NCBI RefSeq assembly: GCF_000003195.3
Contig: NC_012871.2
Span: 20,590,658 to 20,654,657, forward strand
Direction of reading: 5' to 3'
DNA length: 64,000 nucleotides
Source: Sorghum bicolor
Lineage: Eukaryota; Streptophyta; Magnoliopsida; Poales; Poaceae
The translations under genes and the position numbers were made by a program. The first letter of the stretch is position 1, and each line of letters begins with the position of its first letter. Positions 33,732 through 45,932 of the stretch are shown here, piece by piece. The notes under the pieces were generated by a model, which was given only the letters and a program-made list of their open reading frames with translations, searched no databases and was not told the DNA's origin.

Positions 33732-34174
33732 ATAACTAATATAACATATGTATTAAACTTAGTATATGAGAAACTAATAGAACAACAAATATGCGCTGCC
33801 CCCTTGTTATATGGCACTAGGTGTGCTAATTGCGCCATGTTTTGAAGTACATTAGGTGAGAGATGACTTTAAATTATAGTTGCGTATCTGGTATATACAT
33901 GGGTACGTAAATTTGCCTATCCACAAAGCCAATAAAAATGAACTTTTGCCCATTTAGATATCCATGGGTACGTAAATTTGCCTACACCCATGCTCTAATA
34001 AAATAAAAATCCATTAGGTTTTGGATCATGAGCACCCACTGCCATTCATATTCCCAGGAAAGTGAACCACTCACACCCCAAGTGATGTCAAGGAGAAGCC
34101 AAAGACATATGAGGGAGAAGGGGTGGCTTCAGTGAGTGCAGCTCCCATGGACGATCTCGGGTTGCACAAATCGG
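33732..34174. other. Host noncoding stretch right of the copia element
   Basis: A duplicated phrase, CATGGGTACGTAAATTTGCC, occurs near 33898 and 33964. No gene is seen. Confidence 0.4.
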
Positions 34175-35035
34175 GAGCATCTCCAACGGTTTGGCATTTT
34201 TATTTGTTATTTGTTGGAGTTTGTCAACTCTGGAAAGCAAATGAGAAGGAGAAAAATAAGACATCACCAAGAGTTTTGTAAATCTGACATGCCATTTACC
34301 AAAATGTGGACCCAACCGCCGAAAGTTTTCACACGCGGTCTCGGTCCGTTCGCGGCTTTCTTCGCGTGTTCAATAAGTCGGCTGAGTCTACCGCCACTCG
34401 CGTTGAGGCGCTCCAAAAGGACGAGAAAGAAGAAGAAGAAGACGAGCCAGCGGAGGAGGCGCGGGGACGCCGGAGAGCCTAGGAGCGGGTGGCGCAGGAG
34501 CACGGCGTGCGCGTCGGTGAGCGTGGCGGTCGAGGACCGGAGCGCAGCGAGCGACAGTACGAGCAGTGTGGAGCTGAGGCCGCCGCGGAGCAGGGCCTCC
34601 CAGAAGGCGACGAGCGCGCGCTGCGTCTCGCGGAGCGGGACAGAGCAGAGCAGCGCCCACTGCAGCGGGCGGAGGAAGTCAGCGAGCAACAGGTAGAGGC
34701 CGTAGAGCACGAGCAGCGTGATGGCAAGGCCCACGTGCGCCATGGCAATGTAGAGGGTGGGAGAGGAAGGGGTGGTGGATTTGAGGGGTTTCCGATCGCG
34801 CGTGCGCCATGGCAATGTAGAGGGTGGGAGAAGTCGGGGTCGCACGCAGGAGTTGCGGCAGATCGATGTTTGCTAAGTCGTGGACGGACTTGCATAAATT
34901 TCAAGCCTCCTCTGGAATTTGCCAAGTTTCCAAAAATATAAAACCAATATACAAAACTGTTAGAGAAGTGTTTTTTTTTTAATTTTGACAAAAATTAAGA
35001 ATGTAAAAACAATATGCAAAATGTTGAAGATGCTC
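34175..35035. mobile_element. Probable Pack-MULE (Mutator-like element with captured gene fragment)
   Basis: Inverted ends GAGCATCTCCAAC (34175-34187) and the reverse complement GAGCATCTTCAAC (35023-35035), with looser similarity continuing inward (TTTGGCATTTTT against TTTTGCATATTG). GAGCATCTCCAA-type termini are frequent on grass Mutator-like elements. The interior is GC-rich and coding-like, unlike both flanks, and carries a piece of a TMEM245-like gene. I could not find a matching 9-bp target duplication (ACAAATCGG left, TTAGAATGT right), so the boundary or age is uncertain. Confidence 0.6.
34264..34743 (-). pseudogene. Captured 5' fragment of a plant TMEM245-like (AI-2E-type) membrane protein gene
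   Basis: From ATG 34743 the frame gives hydrophobic segments (ITLLVLYGLYLLLADF, WLVFFFFFLVLLERL) and LRPLQWALLCSVPLRETQ, which I recognise as the N-terminal region of a plant multi-pass protein annotated as transmembrane protein 245-like. The family is several hundred residues long; only about the first 115 are represented, and after about 34390 the sequence loses family likeness and reads into the transposon end. A 33-bp tandem duplication (GCGCCATGGCAATGTAGAG at about 34740 and 34806) sits at the 5' side. It could still be transcribed, but I see no full-length product. Confidence 0.6.
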
Positions 35036-36063
35036 TTAGAATGTACCCAACAATAACTCCATATTTTTTAACATGGAGGAAAGAGAACAGCTTGAAAACT
35101 CCTTGTGGCGAAAAATTTGTCGCTAGTCTGACAAGTTTCCATAAAGGCTCTGCCCCCCACGTCCATGTTGGCATGTATCGTATGGGGCTATTGATTTTTT
35201 TTTAATTTATAATTTGCGTCATATTTGCTGTCGATTTAAACTACTGGTTACGAGTGAAGAGTTTTTTTACTTTCTCTCTCTTTTTAAATAGTATAGAAAA
35301 GCTTACTTTCTCTTTGCAAAATAAGTGTACATTTTATACTTCAAAAATTCAATAAATTCTAAATTTGACTAAATATATATGAAATACATTAATGCCTACT
35401 ACTCCCTCCATCCCAAAATAAATATCGTTTGCGCTTCTCGAGAAATAACTTTAACTAAATATATATTAAAAAATATTAATATTTATGGTACATAATTAGT
35501 GCAACACTTCTAGTGTTAGCCTTGCATGTTAAGCATTTGCATTGTTCATGTTGATTATTTAGCCCAAAGATGCCCCTACGTCATGGTTGCTCTAGTTTGA
35601 CCAAGTTTGACTCACTAGAGTGCTCTGCAAAGACCTTTTATAAAATAATGTAGAGTGCTTGCATGCTGATGCTCCCTTAAGCAAAGTTGTAGTAAATTTC
35701 ATAAGCAACAAAAGTTGTTTTAGGGCCACTTCATGAAAATATGTTGAACTGACCCAAAATTGGCACACAAGAAAAAAATTAGAGGTTGTTTCCAACACTT
35801 AGAAATTTTGCTAAGTCTGGAATCAACACAGTTTGTCCGAAGGGTACTTTGGAAGCTTATAGTTTGAAATCTAGGCCGAACCAAACTATGATCCTTAAAG
35901 CAAACTTGTAGTACTCAAGTAGCTCTACACAAAGGAGCAATTGGTTTGCAAAATTATTGAAAGGTCTAGGAGTTGATCGATGCCAAAAATTAAGTTTCAG
36001 TCGGCCTGAATGGAGAATGAGGAATAGCAGCAGTGCGAACCGACCACTGTGCACCCACCGCAT
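35036..36063. other. Intergenic stretch with a Stowaway end
   Basis: No gene. A CTCCCTCCATCCCAAAATAAAT segment at about 35402-35425 is a single Stowaway-type terminus without a visible partner. The part after 35500 has phrases (AGCAAAGTTGTAGTAAATT) common in long grass LTRs, so it may be an old LTR remnant. Confidence 0.35.
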
Positions 36064-36126
36064 GTGACGCCCCGTGGTCCGTACGTCGAGACGACCCGCT
36101 GGTCAGGCCAGACACACTCTACTTGT

Positions 36127-37756
36127 TGTTGACGGTGGATAGCGTCAACATTTTTTATATCAAAAGACATGAAACATACATGAACATCTAGAAGGCTAGG
36201 GGTTTATCTAACAATTTTCACGAGTTTTGGTGATTTATCGGTTTTCAGGGACTAAACTAGAAAACACTAAAAAAGAGACATAACTACAAATATACACCAC
36301 GAAATTATCCACAACTGAAGAATACGCCAAACTACTCTAGAAGGATCCAGAAGACACCAGAGCGAAGGGGCGGTAGGGCCAGCCGGCCTCCTATGAGGGG
36401 AACCCTCTCCCCCCTCCTGGAATGTTCACCGCCCTTGAGGATCAATCTTAGCCCTACATGAAGTCAGTTTGATCAAATGGTTGTCGTGCATCCCACCAGG
36501 CTATATAAGAGGAGCCAGACCTCCCCCTGGAAACCCTAGAATCCATTCAACTCATTTATTCCATCTCGAGATATTTGGTGATCAAGTCATCTAGAGCTTC
36601 AAGTTCTAGTTCCTCATAGCCTTCTAGTTTATAGTTTAGCCTAGTTAGATCTAGAGTAGAGGAAGTCAAGTTCTTTATAGATCTAGAGTAGAGGAAGTCA
36701 AGAAGAGAAGAGTCTGGTATAGTTCTTAAGCTTTTCTTTCTTATTGTAATATCTGTGTTTGTACGATCATTACTAGCAACATTATTCTTCATTATCATGT
36801 TCTTGATTGCATTATTCATTGTCTACTTTAATATGTCTAGTATAGTTAGTTTGTTATTATATTCATGCACTGATTCGTATAGTGCTCATCTATTCAATTG
36901 CATGGTGAGTGGTAGGCAATATGTAGACGTGGTGTCTAGGCGTTTTGCTTATCTGCGAGTATCCCCAATCGTGCCGGGTAGTGAGGTAGATCATGGGTGT
37001 AACAGACCCATTGAGTCCTTTGTAGGCCTTCCCCCATACGGTGGATTGGTAGAGTGGGATTTTCAGGTTAAGAGAAGGTTCCTGTACTCAACTTCTCCTG
37101 TACATTGCTCCGATGTGTTAGGGAACTATAGTAGTATAACTTAGCCGTGATTGTTAGACATACTTGCACTAAATGGAGTAGCTTTGACTATAGCTTGAAT
37201 ACTTAAGAGTTATTTCTTTATTACCTGATTAGACAAACACTGACATGATTAGTGTGCAATGATGGGATTAGTATTATTAGGAGATGATTGATCATATTTA
37301 TCATTTATCTATTATTTATCTTGTGACACCTTTCTGTTATTGAGGAGAGAGTTGACATTGGCTACATCTCTTATTCTCTGCATATATAAATGTTATCAAT
37401 ACTCTAGAGTAGCTTCTTAGCAATGCCTTCCCAGTGGTAGAATATAAATGACAACATGATAATACTCTAGGTAAAATGCTACAATGGTATAATTATCTGT
37501 CCGCTTGCAGAATCATTCTTAGTTTATATTTATCTTTATTTATTTCTGCCTAGTCATATAAAATGATAAGATTTAGTACCATAGTTTATTCCTAGCTTTA
37601 CAATTAGGGATGACAACCTAGTTTCACAGTTAGGGGTAAGGGTTAAGAGGCTAGTGGCTAGTTGCTAAAGGCAAGTTAATTAATACCAACATTTCTAATG
37701 TCATTGCGTGGGATAAAGATTTGGATTTTATTGCAGTGACGTTAGAAATGTCAACA
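36127..37756 (+). repeat. Gypsy LTR related to elements A-D
   Basis: 1630 bp starting TGTTGACGG and ending ATGTCAACA. TATA-like CTATATAAG lies near 36500. It shares with A-D the R/U5 phrase GTAGACGTGGTGTCTAGGC (about 36921), the U5 hairpin (37495-37512, stem TCTG/CAGA) and GGGATGACAACCTAG near the end. A degenerate primer site TGTCAACGTTGCCGAGGA follows at 37765-37782. No second LTR is visible, so the element is truncated. Confidence 0.8.
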
Positions 37757-37936
37757 AACATTTTTGTCAACGTTGCCGAGGAAGGCTAATAAACTTAGGA
37801 AAAGTATTGATAACCATATGCACCACAATAAGATCGATCACCCAATGGACCTCTAACTCAAATAGGCTTACCCTTGTTTCGTCTACTTGTGTATCTTATG
37901 CACGATAATGAATGAATGAATGGTTTTGATCTCCTG

Positions 37937-38071
37937 GACAATTACACCGAAGATCCAGAGAAACTCTTAAAAAGAAGGAAGTTTGCAAGAGCGAGGGACA
38001 TTTTTGAATCACCGTCAAGGACACCCTCCATTGAAACTTGTTCTACTGACCTCTGCTTCCACTATGACTGA
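37937..38071 (+). pseudogene. Stub of gypsy gag behind the LTR at 36127
   Basis: A short open stretch reading DNYTEDPEKLLKRRKFARAR and ending at TGA 38069-38071. Similarity to gypsy gag N-termini is weak; the call rests mostly on its place just after the LTR and primer site. The element appears to break off here. Confidence 0.4.
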
Positions 38072-39982
38072 CGCGTGGGTCCGGCTGACCACAGGGTCCG
38101 TCAGTTCTCTCTCTCTCTCTCTGTTTTTCTTCCTTTTATTTTGGTGCTAAACTTGGAAAATCTTAACTTGAGTTTGGTAGATCCCACTAGTGTGATTCCA
38201 ATTTTGCAGTGTTCTGGTAATGGTCTAGTTTTTATAAAAATATATAACATGCCATGTTTTATGCAAAAACAGTTAGCTAATAATTATTCCTTTTATTCCC
38301 TAATAAAAAGTGGAAAATTATATCTCTGGATCTATGGATCCAATGGTCATGAAATTGGTATGATTTGATACTTATGCTATGAATAAGCTCTAGTTAAATT
38401 CTCATGATTTTTGGATGTTGTATGATGGAGTTATAATTTCTACTTTTTTAATTAGGAGATTCTTGTGGCAATTTTATTACTTAGCTTATGGCTCCTCTTA
38501 AGGTGAAATTTTCTGAGTAGTGTTCTTGTGTCAAGAAGAAGCCATGAAAAATCTGAAATCTATTGTTTCACATTTTTCACTAGAGTTTCTAATTTATGCC
38601 TTTCTCTTCCTTGTTGGCTTGTCATTTTTATACACCATGTTCTACTAGCCCAAATGTAATGAAACTTTTATAGTGGCCTTTGTGAAGCATGAGTCGCTTG
38701 CTGTAATTTTATTGGGATTTTCTGAGAACTTGTGCTATATGCTTGTTAATTCACCTTAAATAATCAATAAATAGAAAAAGGTCTAATAAAAGTAAGTTTT
38801 GGCCTTACCATGAAGATTTATAATGTTTCTTATATATACTCTAACTGTTGTTGAACTTGATTGAGACCAATGTTACCTTCTCATGTAGGGTGAAATATTA
38901 TTTTTGCTATTTATGGTCCCTATAGAGCAGTTTTTGCATAGCTTGTAAAACTTCAATGGCAATTGTATGAAGATGACGTTTACTGAAGATCTTGTTTATA
39001 ACAAACTTGTAGCTAACCTACCCATCTATCTTTTGTTAAATTTTCATAACATTTGATCAAAGCGTTTAAGAGTTATAGTTGTTGCAAGTTTAAGTTTTAA
39101 AGTGCTTGCTCTCTGGAATTTCCAGAGCAGATTTGGAACCTTGTCAATCTGACCCTTTTACATTGGGAATCAACCTAAGATGTCTAAAGACGTAGATCAC
39201 TTGATTTGGATACAAGACGCTCGGGTTATGACTGAAGCTTGTGACTGCTACTTATTGCTTAGGCAACCTCACTGCATGTATGTGGTTTGTTTTATATGTG
39301 TAGTCTGTAAGTGTAGCTTCTCTACTGGAGAGAAGATATGTACATACTTAGTAAGCTAGAAGAGTTTTGTTCCAAGTAACCGGTCATGTTTTGTACTACT
39401 TGTTCACCTATCATCCATCATCAATCATCATGACCATACTTGCTTGTCATATGCATTTCTTATACTTATAACCCTTGTCATGCATGAATAGGTACATCCC
39501 AGGGAGTAACGCTGCTGGAATTTGCCCCACCGGAGTAGGAGGAGCAACAAGGGGATCCACCTCAAGAGGGAGGAGTCGAAGGAGAAACTGACCTGGAGAA
39601 CTTGGCCGAGTGTCCTTACCACCAGCCCACTACGTTTGTCGTAGGCAAGCCTAGGAGCATCCTAAGTCTCCCACTAATTTGATAAAAGCTTTTGAGTCAA
39701 TTACATATGATTATATATTTTGATGCATTAAATGGTAGGCTTTGATATGAAAACATTGCTGCATGAATACTATTCCTTGTCCACTTTTATACCTTAACCT
39801 TGAATTAGTCCAGGATCGAATATCTGCTTAGCCATGGTTAATCTGGTAGAAGTCAAGTGATATCCAGTCACTTATGAGATATAGGGAGTGTCTAGTCACG
39901 GTTAGCTATATCTGTTATTATGGAAAAGAACTATGTTAATAATGGAATAAGATCGGGCGGGATGACGGTAGAGAAGCAACAA

Positions 39983-40068
39983 GGCATGAAGGTCTTGGTG
40001 TGGACCTATCCCTGTCTGTGTCGTTGGCATGAAGGTCTTGGTGTGGACTTATCCCCGTCTGTGTCGTT
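39983..40068 (+). repeat. Two-copy 43-bp tandem repeat
   Basis: The unit starting GGCATGAAGGTCTTGGTGTG at 39983 is repeated at 40026 with two base changes. Confidence 0.9.
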
Positions 40069-41925
40069 TAAGGACCAATACATTGTACGTCCTCTTGTCA
40101 TGTTGAACGCATGCCTGACACTTAGTTGGCCAGATAAGACATTCCGACCATGAAGCCGAGTAGCTCAACTCAGGCTAGATACCCCGTTCCGAGTGCGCAC
40201 CCTGGTTGGTATTAAGTATGTGTGGGGGGTCATTGACGTAAGTCCAATAGCAGGTAACCAGTCTTGGTCATCCTGACAGAGTGACAGCCCTGCGGGTGTG
40301 GCGACCGGACCCGTGACGTTACACCTGAGTTGTACCAAAGGTGACCTAAAGTTGCCTTTGCGAGGTATGCTTGGGTGAGTACTAGGAATACCCTTCCTGC
40401 TAGATAGAAATCGATTCGAATCGACGTCTCTCTCGATTGGTGAGAACTTGACTCGACCAGTGGCAACACAGACACTAATGACTTAATGGTTCAAATGTTG
40501 AGAATGATGATAATGACAGGCAACCAGATATGGTTATTAATGTTGCACCATAATCAAGTGATTGCTTAGAACAGGTGCTAATCTGGATTAGATAGCTGGT
40601 TTAATTGATTAACTTGTTGCTAAAATTATAATTTAAATGCAATTGTTCTAATTAAGTTTTTTATGCAAAAATGTGAGTCAAACCAGCTCCACCGTTATAA
40701 GCCTTATATGTCCTTGGTGTCACTTTATTTATGTTTATAACGGGTAAGTCTACCTGAGTACATTCTCGTACTCATGGTTTATTTCCACTTGTTGCAGATA
40801 ACATCATCTACCATGGCTACTGTGCTAACTGCTACCATCTGGCTGCGGATTATAAATAGATCGTGGGCAAGATCACCTCTAGTATCTTTACTAATGCTTT
40901 TTGTTGGGTTGACCCTAGAATTGGCATGTAATGAAACAAAGTGTGGTGTTGTTTTAACAAAACTATTTTGCTTCCGCTACTGAACTTGTGTTGCAATAAC
41001 TTTACTTAAGAACTCTGATGGTTGTAAGGTGTTCGAAACTATATTGAATGTATGTGAAAGGATCTAATTGGCCTGGAGGGGGGGTGAATAGGCGTATCTA
41101 AAAACCTGAAACTCAAAAACTCAAGTTGCGGAAGTTAAATGCATGTCGGTACCACCGACAGTTTGGGCCGGTACTACTGGTGTAAGACAGCCAGTACTAC
41201 CGACGCAAACTGCTGGTTTTACCGACTTCCTAAGACAGCTACGAAATCAGAGTAAGATGAGCTTAGATTTTAGATCTGAGTGTTACCCCACTTTCCTAGA
41301 TGTAGGAGAGGTTGTTGTTGAAGATTCCTTAGCTTGGTTCTTCTCCACAACGTAGATCGACCCTTGTTTACCTGTTAAAGAGTGGGAAGAGAAAGAACAC
41401 AAAGAACACAAGGCCAAGGGTAGTCGAAGTTACCGCCACAGCAAGACAAGGTATTTTTCCTGAGGTTCGGCAATCTCCATTGAGGAGTTCCTACGTCCCC
41501 GTTGTTGAGGTGACCATGAAGGTCCGACCACTTAGGTTTCCTCCTCAAGCAACCACAAAGGTTAGCTTGGTAATTCCACTAAGAATCAAGGGGTAATACA
41601 AACACTTCGGGGTGCCCTCACAAATGAATCAACACGGGCAACCACGAAGAACGCCTAGCCGGCTAGGGTTCCAAGAACCCAAGAGTAACAAATGTAAACC
41701 AAACCGGCAAGACGAGGAACCGAGTGCTCAAGTCACACATCGAAGCTCCCAACTCTCTAATCTCACTTCTCTAGCTCGAATCTCTCAAGAAGTGAAGTCT
41801 AGGAGCAAGAGGGAGAGAGAGTGGGTGTGACAAAGCTTGGGGACTATTTTCTCAGATGTGGAATAGCTAGAATGAGCAAGCCAACGGTTAGAAAAGAGGA
41901 GAGAGCTATTTATACTAGAGTACTG

Positions 41926-42276
41926 AACACCTGCCGGTACTACCGGTGCAACCACCGGTACCACAGGTGTCCTCAGATCTAAACAAGAGAAGGCTGTGGA
42001 AGATGCGAGAAAAAGGCCTACCGGTACTACCGGCCTTGAGCCAGTACCACCGGCCAGCGCCGGTACCACCAGTGGAAGGCCGGTACCACCGGCAGTTCAA
42101 ATTTCCGCATTCAGCAGTTCTGCGGAAATTTGGCCTGCCGGTACTACCGGCGTTTCACCGGTACCATCGGCGGTAGCCGGTACTACCGGTAGTCCATTTT
42201 CTTGCAAAACTCAGGAGAAGGACTGGCACTGCCGGTACCACCGGCCCTAAGGGCCGGTACTACCGGCTCACACTGG
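41926..42276. repeat. Cluster of CCGGTAC(T/C)ACCGG palindromic motifs in the Sirevirus LTR
   Basis: Around a dozen partly palindromic units of the type GCCGGTACTACCGG or CCGGTACCACCGG, singly or paired. Related but weaker units (GGTACCACCGAC) start near 41146. Sirevirus LTRs are known for repeated CACCGG-type palindromes; here the core is CCGGTACNACCGG. Confidence 0.85.
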
Positions 42277-42305
42277 CAGAGAAGAAAATTCCTAGTTGTT
42301 CGTGC
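42250..42305 (+). repeat. Left copy of 56-bp direct repeat flanking the CACTA remnant
   Basis: Starts AGGGCCGGTACTACCGG and ends GTTGTTCGTGC. It is identical to 53223-53278 except one base (A/C in CACACTGG against CACCCTGG). It is Sirevirus LTR sequence. Confidence 0.95.
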
Positions 42306-42793
42306 AAGAGAACCTTGAAGTACATACACGTGTTGAAGCTGCAGCCAGAGAGAGGAATATTGCTTTTGAAGCAGAGGTTCAACAGCTGAAAGAACAGATT
42401 GCAAACGAAGCCGCTGAAAGGGAAAGGGAGAGAGAAGAAAATAGGAGGAAGATGCAAGAGGATCTGGAAAATGCTAAGGAAATAATGAGAGAACAAATGA
42501 AGCAAGAGTTGCTTAATATGCTAGCGCAGCACAAAGAAGGAACTTTGAATATGGTAATATTTTCATATTCCCTTTTAATCCTATGTGCTGTTAATAAACT
42601 TTTGATGATGATGATGCCTAATCTATTAGGTCAACTTTTTTGTGTGCAGAGTGCCCTCCAAAATAATGACAACACACAAATTACACCTACCATACAAGAG
42701 GAACATGATTATGCTGAACATGAAAATGATGGCACACAAATTGATACTTTGATTCCACAGGTAATGCCCATTCCTACACTAAGTTCTAAATGA
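42306..42793 (+). pseudogene. C-terminal exons of a CACTA-encoded protein (coiled coil), truncated
   Basis: The frame enters at 42306 with QENLEVHTRVEAAARERN, followed by a long charged coiled coil (EAEVQQLKEQIANEAAEREREREENRR in part). Exon end at 42553 (ATG then GTAATA) and an acceptor TGTGCAG at 42649 give a next exon SALQNNDNTQITPT up to 42760, then GTAATG. Similar coiled-coil C-termini occur in the DNA-binding (TNPA/ORF1-like or Ptta-type) proteins of plant CACTA elements. The catalytic DDE transposase is not in the remnant. Confidence 0.6.
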
Positions 42794-44276
42794 TCTTGAG
42801 TTATTTACCTTGAACTGTAGCTAAAATTGATCAAACAATTTATTTTTTGAAGTGTGAGCCTGCAAGCGTTGTCACCATACAAAAAGCCACATCTACTCGT
42901 TCTGGGGTCAACAAAAATGCTACTGGGTCAGCAAAAATCTTTTTAGCGAAAAAACTACAAATGGACAATCATAGAAGACTTATATCACTCAGCAACAACT
43001 GATGAGTAGAACAAGAAATGGCAAAAAGAGTAAGCAGGTAATCTAAATTCCTGTTTTGTTGTGTTCTTGAATACAGAGTGCATCAATTTGGAGTTTAGTG
43101 ACACATCAAATGTGATTAATCCTGTATATACAAGATGTATGGGTACATTTACCATATGTGATAAGACCAGCAGCTGGTGTATAGACACAACATGTCAGGT
43201 TTTGACCTTGCTGTGCAAATTAGATGTTATTTCTGATGTTTGACATTGAGAACTAAAGAATTTATTATTTGTACTGCTGTTGTTGTATAGCGGCTTATTA
43301 TTTTTTGAATGCACAAGCTTATTATTGACCAGCACCTTATTATTTTTTGAATGCACTGTACTGTTGCTGTTGCATAGCAAAAACTGTGGTAACTAAAAAT
43401 TAGTGGAGTCATTTAGAGAATGGCTACAGTTTTGCACAAGCATTTTCTCTTTGTTAGTTTGACTTGGGAAGGGCCTCAACCTGGAGAAAGGCCTAAGCTT
43501 AATTAAAGTGACAACGATGTTTCCATTATTTTTATATTAAGTTTACCTTTGCTCAAGTACAACCATGTCATATTTCAAACTCTTTACATTTTTTGAATGA
43601 TGTAGTAAACTTACTATTTGACTAATATCGTTTTGTTACTCTTTTCACAGTAAGTGGACAAGGTTTCAGTTGGAGGCTCATAATCAAACAAGGTCATAGC
43701 CTAGGAGAGGACAAGCTGCTCATCAAGCAAAGTATCGACAATTTCATAGATTATAGGAAGTTGCATTTTTAAAATAGTTGTGAGACAATGAGTGAACTGA
43801 TAGTACTGTTGTTTGGGATGATTTATTCCATGGTACTGTAAACTCGCTTATGGTTCTACATATGGTTTCTCAATATATTGAATGATTTATTATAATTGAT
43901 ATATACAAGTGCAATCACTTTTGTTTGGGATGTTGAACCAACTTAGTAGATGCTAGTACTGTTGCAATAAAAAATGTACCCACGAGCTATGATGCTAGGC
44001 TATATGACATATGGCAACAAATTAATTGCATTACAAAAGGCTCTATCGCCACGACATTACCAATGTTGCAATAATATTTGATATCTTGCAACAACTAAAA
44101 TTATGTTGCAAATAAAAATATTGCCACATCAAAACAATCGTGGCATTATCATATCAACTTTTGCAATGACTAAAAAAGCATAGCAAAAGTTAGTATTGCT
44201 ACGAAACAGTGACTGTAGCCACATCTTACTCTTGCAACAAAAAATAACGTTCGTAGCAAATTAGGTACTTGCCATG

Positions 44277-45932
44277 TGTTGGGTATTCTTAACATCATTA
44301 CCAAAAGTAGACTTAGTTTTCTAATTCTGATAACGGCGCCAAAAATGCCAAACCTATCCCTCATACCACTTAAGCCAAGTTGTCATCCCCAGCATGACAT
44401 GAGAGACGCGGTATTGAAATATGCAATTGCTCATCTAAATAAATAATAAATGGGATTTGCAAGCGCACAGATTAATACCGATGTAGCATTTTAACCGGGA
44501 AGTATTCCAGGTATCGTTATTTATATTTTTACCACTGGGAAGGGATTAGTAACCATCAATGTTGATTATAGAATGGAATATGAGATTGAGTATCTATCAT
44601 TGCATGTATAATTGAGAACATTTATCTAACTCTTTCATATAGGGATAAGTGTCACATAAAAGATATATGAAATAATGAATAGTGACAAAGATAATTAATC
44701 TGATCAGCATAACTTAACCACATATAAATATGATAAGCACCTCAATTAGATATTCTAGCAAGTCATTAGCATGGTATTAGGATGAACCACAAGAATATTT
44801 CCTAAGTTATTCTTAACTATACAGTCTAGCATTATCATAGTTAGTGCAAGCACACTTAGCAATCATTGCGAGACAGGACTACGCCCATGCATAGTGATAT
44901 TAGCAAGGAATATGAGAAATATCGTAATCACTCCCCTGTAATAATGTTGCTATGCTAGCCCCATACACGAGAGGGGGACTATATAAGAATCAATGAAGCT
45001 GTCACTATCACGAACTACCCCACGATCTGGCATATAGGGTACAATTACAGATAAATACGATATAAGCACCACGCCTACACAATATCTATCATTTACTCAT
45101 GGATCCGATGGATAAACGCTATACGATCCTAAGCATGTATATAAATCCAATCTAGCTAAGCTAAGTATATAACTATGATAAACTAAGAACAATATAATCT
45201 TGAATATAAACAAGTAGAGCAAAGTCATAAGCAATATATTGAAGTAGAACAAAGTCATATTCATAATATTGAAGAACAAAGATGAACAATTAGAAGAACA
45301 ATTAGAGAATTACCAAGAATCCTCTTGACAGATCCGGAAACCAATCGAAGATTGACTCCTTCTAGTTCTAATCCTATGTAGCTATGCTAATCTAGATGTC
45401 TAATTGATGTGGTGGCTCTAGGCTTGATCAGAGGCTTCTTCTCCCTTGAGGAATAATGAATTAGGGTTGAGAGGCTCTCTCCTCCAGGGGCCAGGGGGTC
45501 TGGTTTTATAGTCCCTCCAAGTGAATATGGGCCATTGGATCAAACCGACATTGATTGAACGGTTATCCTTGATCCTTTAGGTCGGTGGAGCTTGATCCCG
45601 AAAGAGAGTTCTGATTGGACTCTGAAGGGGGGCGGGCGCCCTGGTCTCCTGGGCGGGCGCCCTGGGCCAAGCCCCGTTTCGCCTCCGCTTCGTTCTCGTG
45701 GCTTCTGGAGTCTTCTAGATGTAAGATAATTGCGCGGCATGTTAATATCTCTATGTAATCCCGACGTGTGGGCCTTTCTTCCATATTTCCTGATAACCCC
45801 CTGCAGAAATAGACAAACACCAAAACTCGTGGAATTCTATCAGATAAAACCCTAAGTCTGGATGTTGATTTCATTTGGATCCTTTTCTTTGTTTATTTGA
45901 TAATTAAATTTGATACTTAAGGACCGTCAACA
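44277..45932 (-). repeat. Element C 3' LTR
   Basis: 1656 bp; its partner is 50909-52555. The U5 hairpin at 44455-44472 has one stem change. A primer-site-like sequence (TGGCGCCGTTATCAGAA, 44325-44341 on the minus strand) lies inside the LTR end. Confidence 0.95.

Larger units (their letters stand above)
36064..41054 (+). repeat. Decayed long LTR (Del/Tekay-like), interrupted by another LTR element
   Basis: TGTGACGCCCCGTGG at 36064 resembles the start of Del/Tekay-type gypsy LTRs. After the inserted LTR element (36127 to about 38071) the sequence has the look of a long LTR body: CT microsatellite near 38104-38124, drug-like low-complexity text, and a GTCTGTGTCGTT tandem repeat. No ORF of substance. 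It is cut at 41054 by the Sirevirus LTR. Assignment is from memory of such LTRs and is tentative. Confidence 0.4.

Noticed and set aside
9345..34070. A hAT-like element split by the copia insertion (TAGGGATGACAATGG left, inverted partner near 34060)
   Set aside because: End similarity is weak and I find no 8-bp duplication; it could be chance.
34388..34991. Long GC-rich frames on both strands across the captured gene fragment
   Set aside because: These are shadows of the TMEM245-like frame in high-GC sequence; only the 34743-34264 frame has a recognisable protein.
36755..37144. A 129-codon frame in the LTR at 36127
   Set aside because: It overlaps the same conserved R/U5 module; no shared protein signal with the LTR D frame beyond DNA similarity.
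42985..43412. Short overlapping frames in CACTA 3' sequence
   Set aside because: AT-rich, no splice or domain support; likely untranslated region of the transposon gene.
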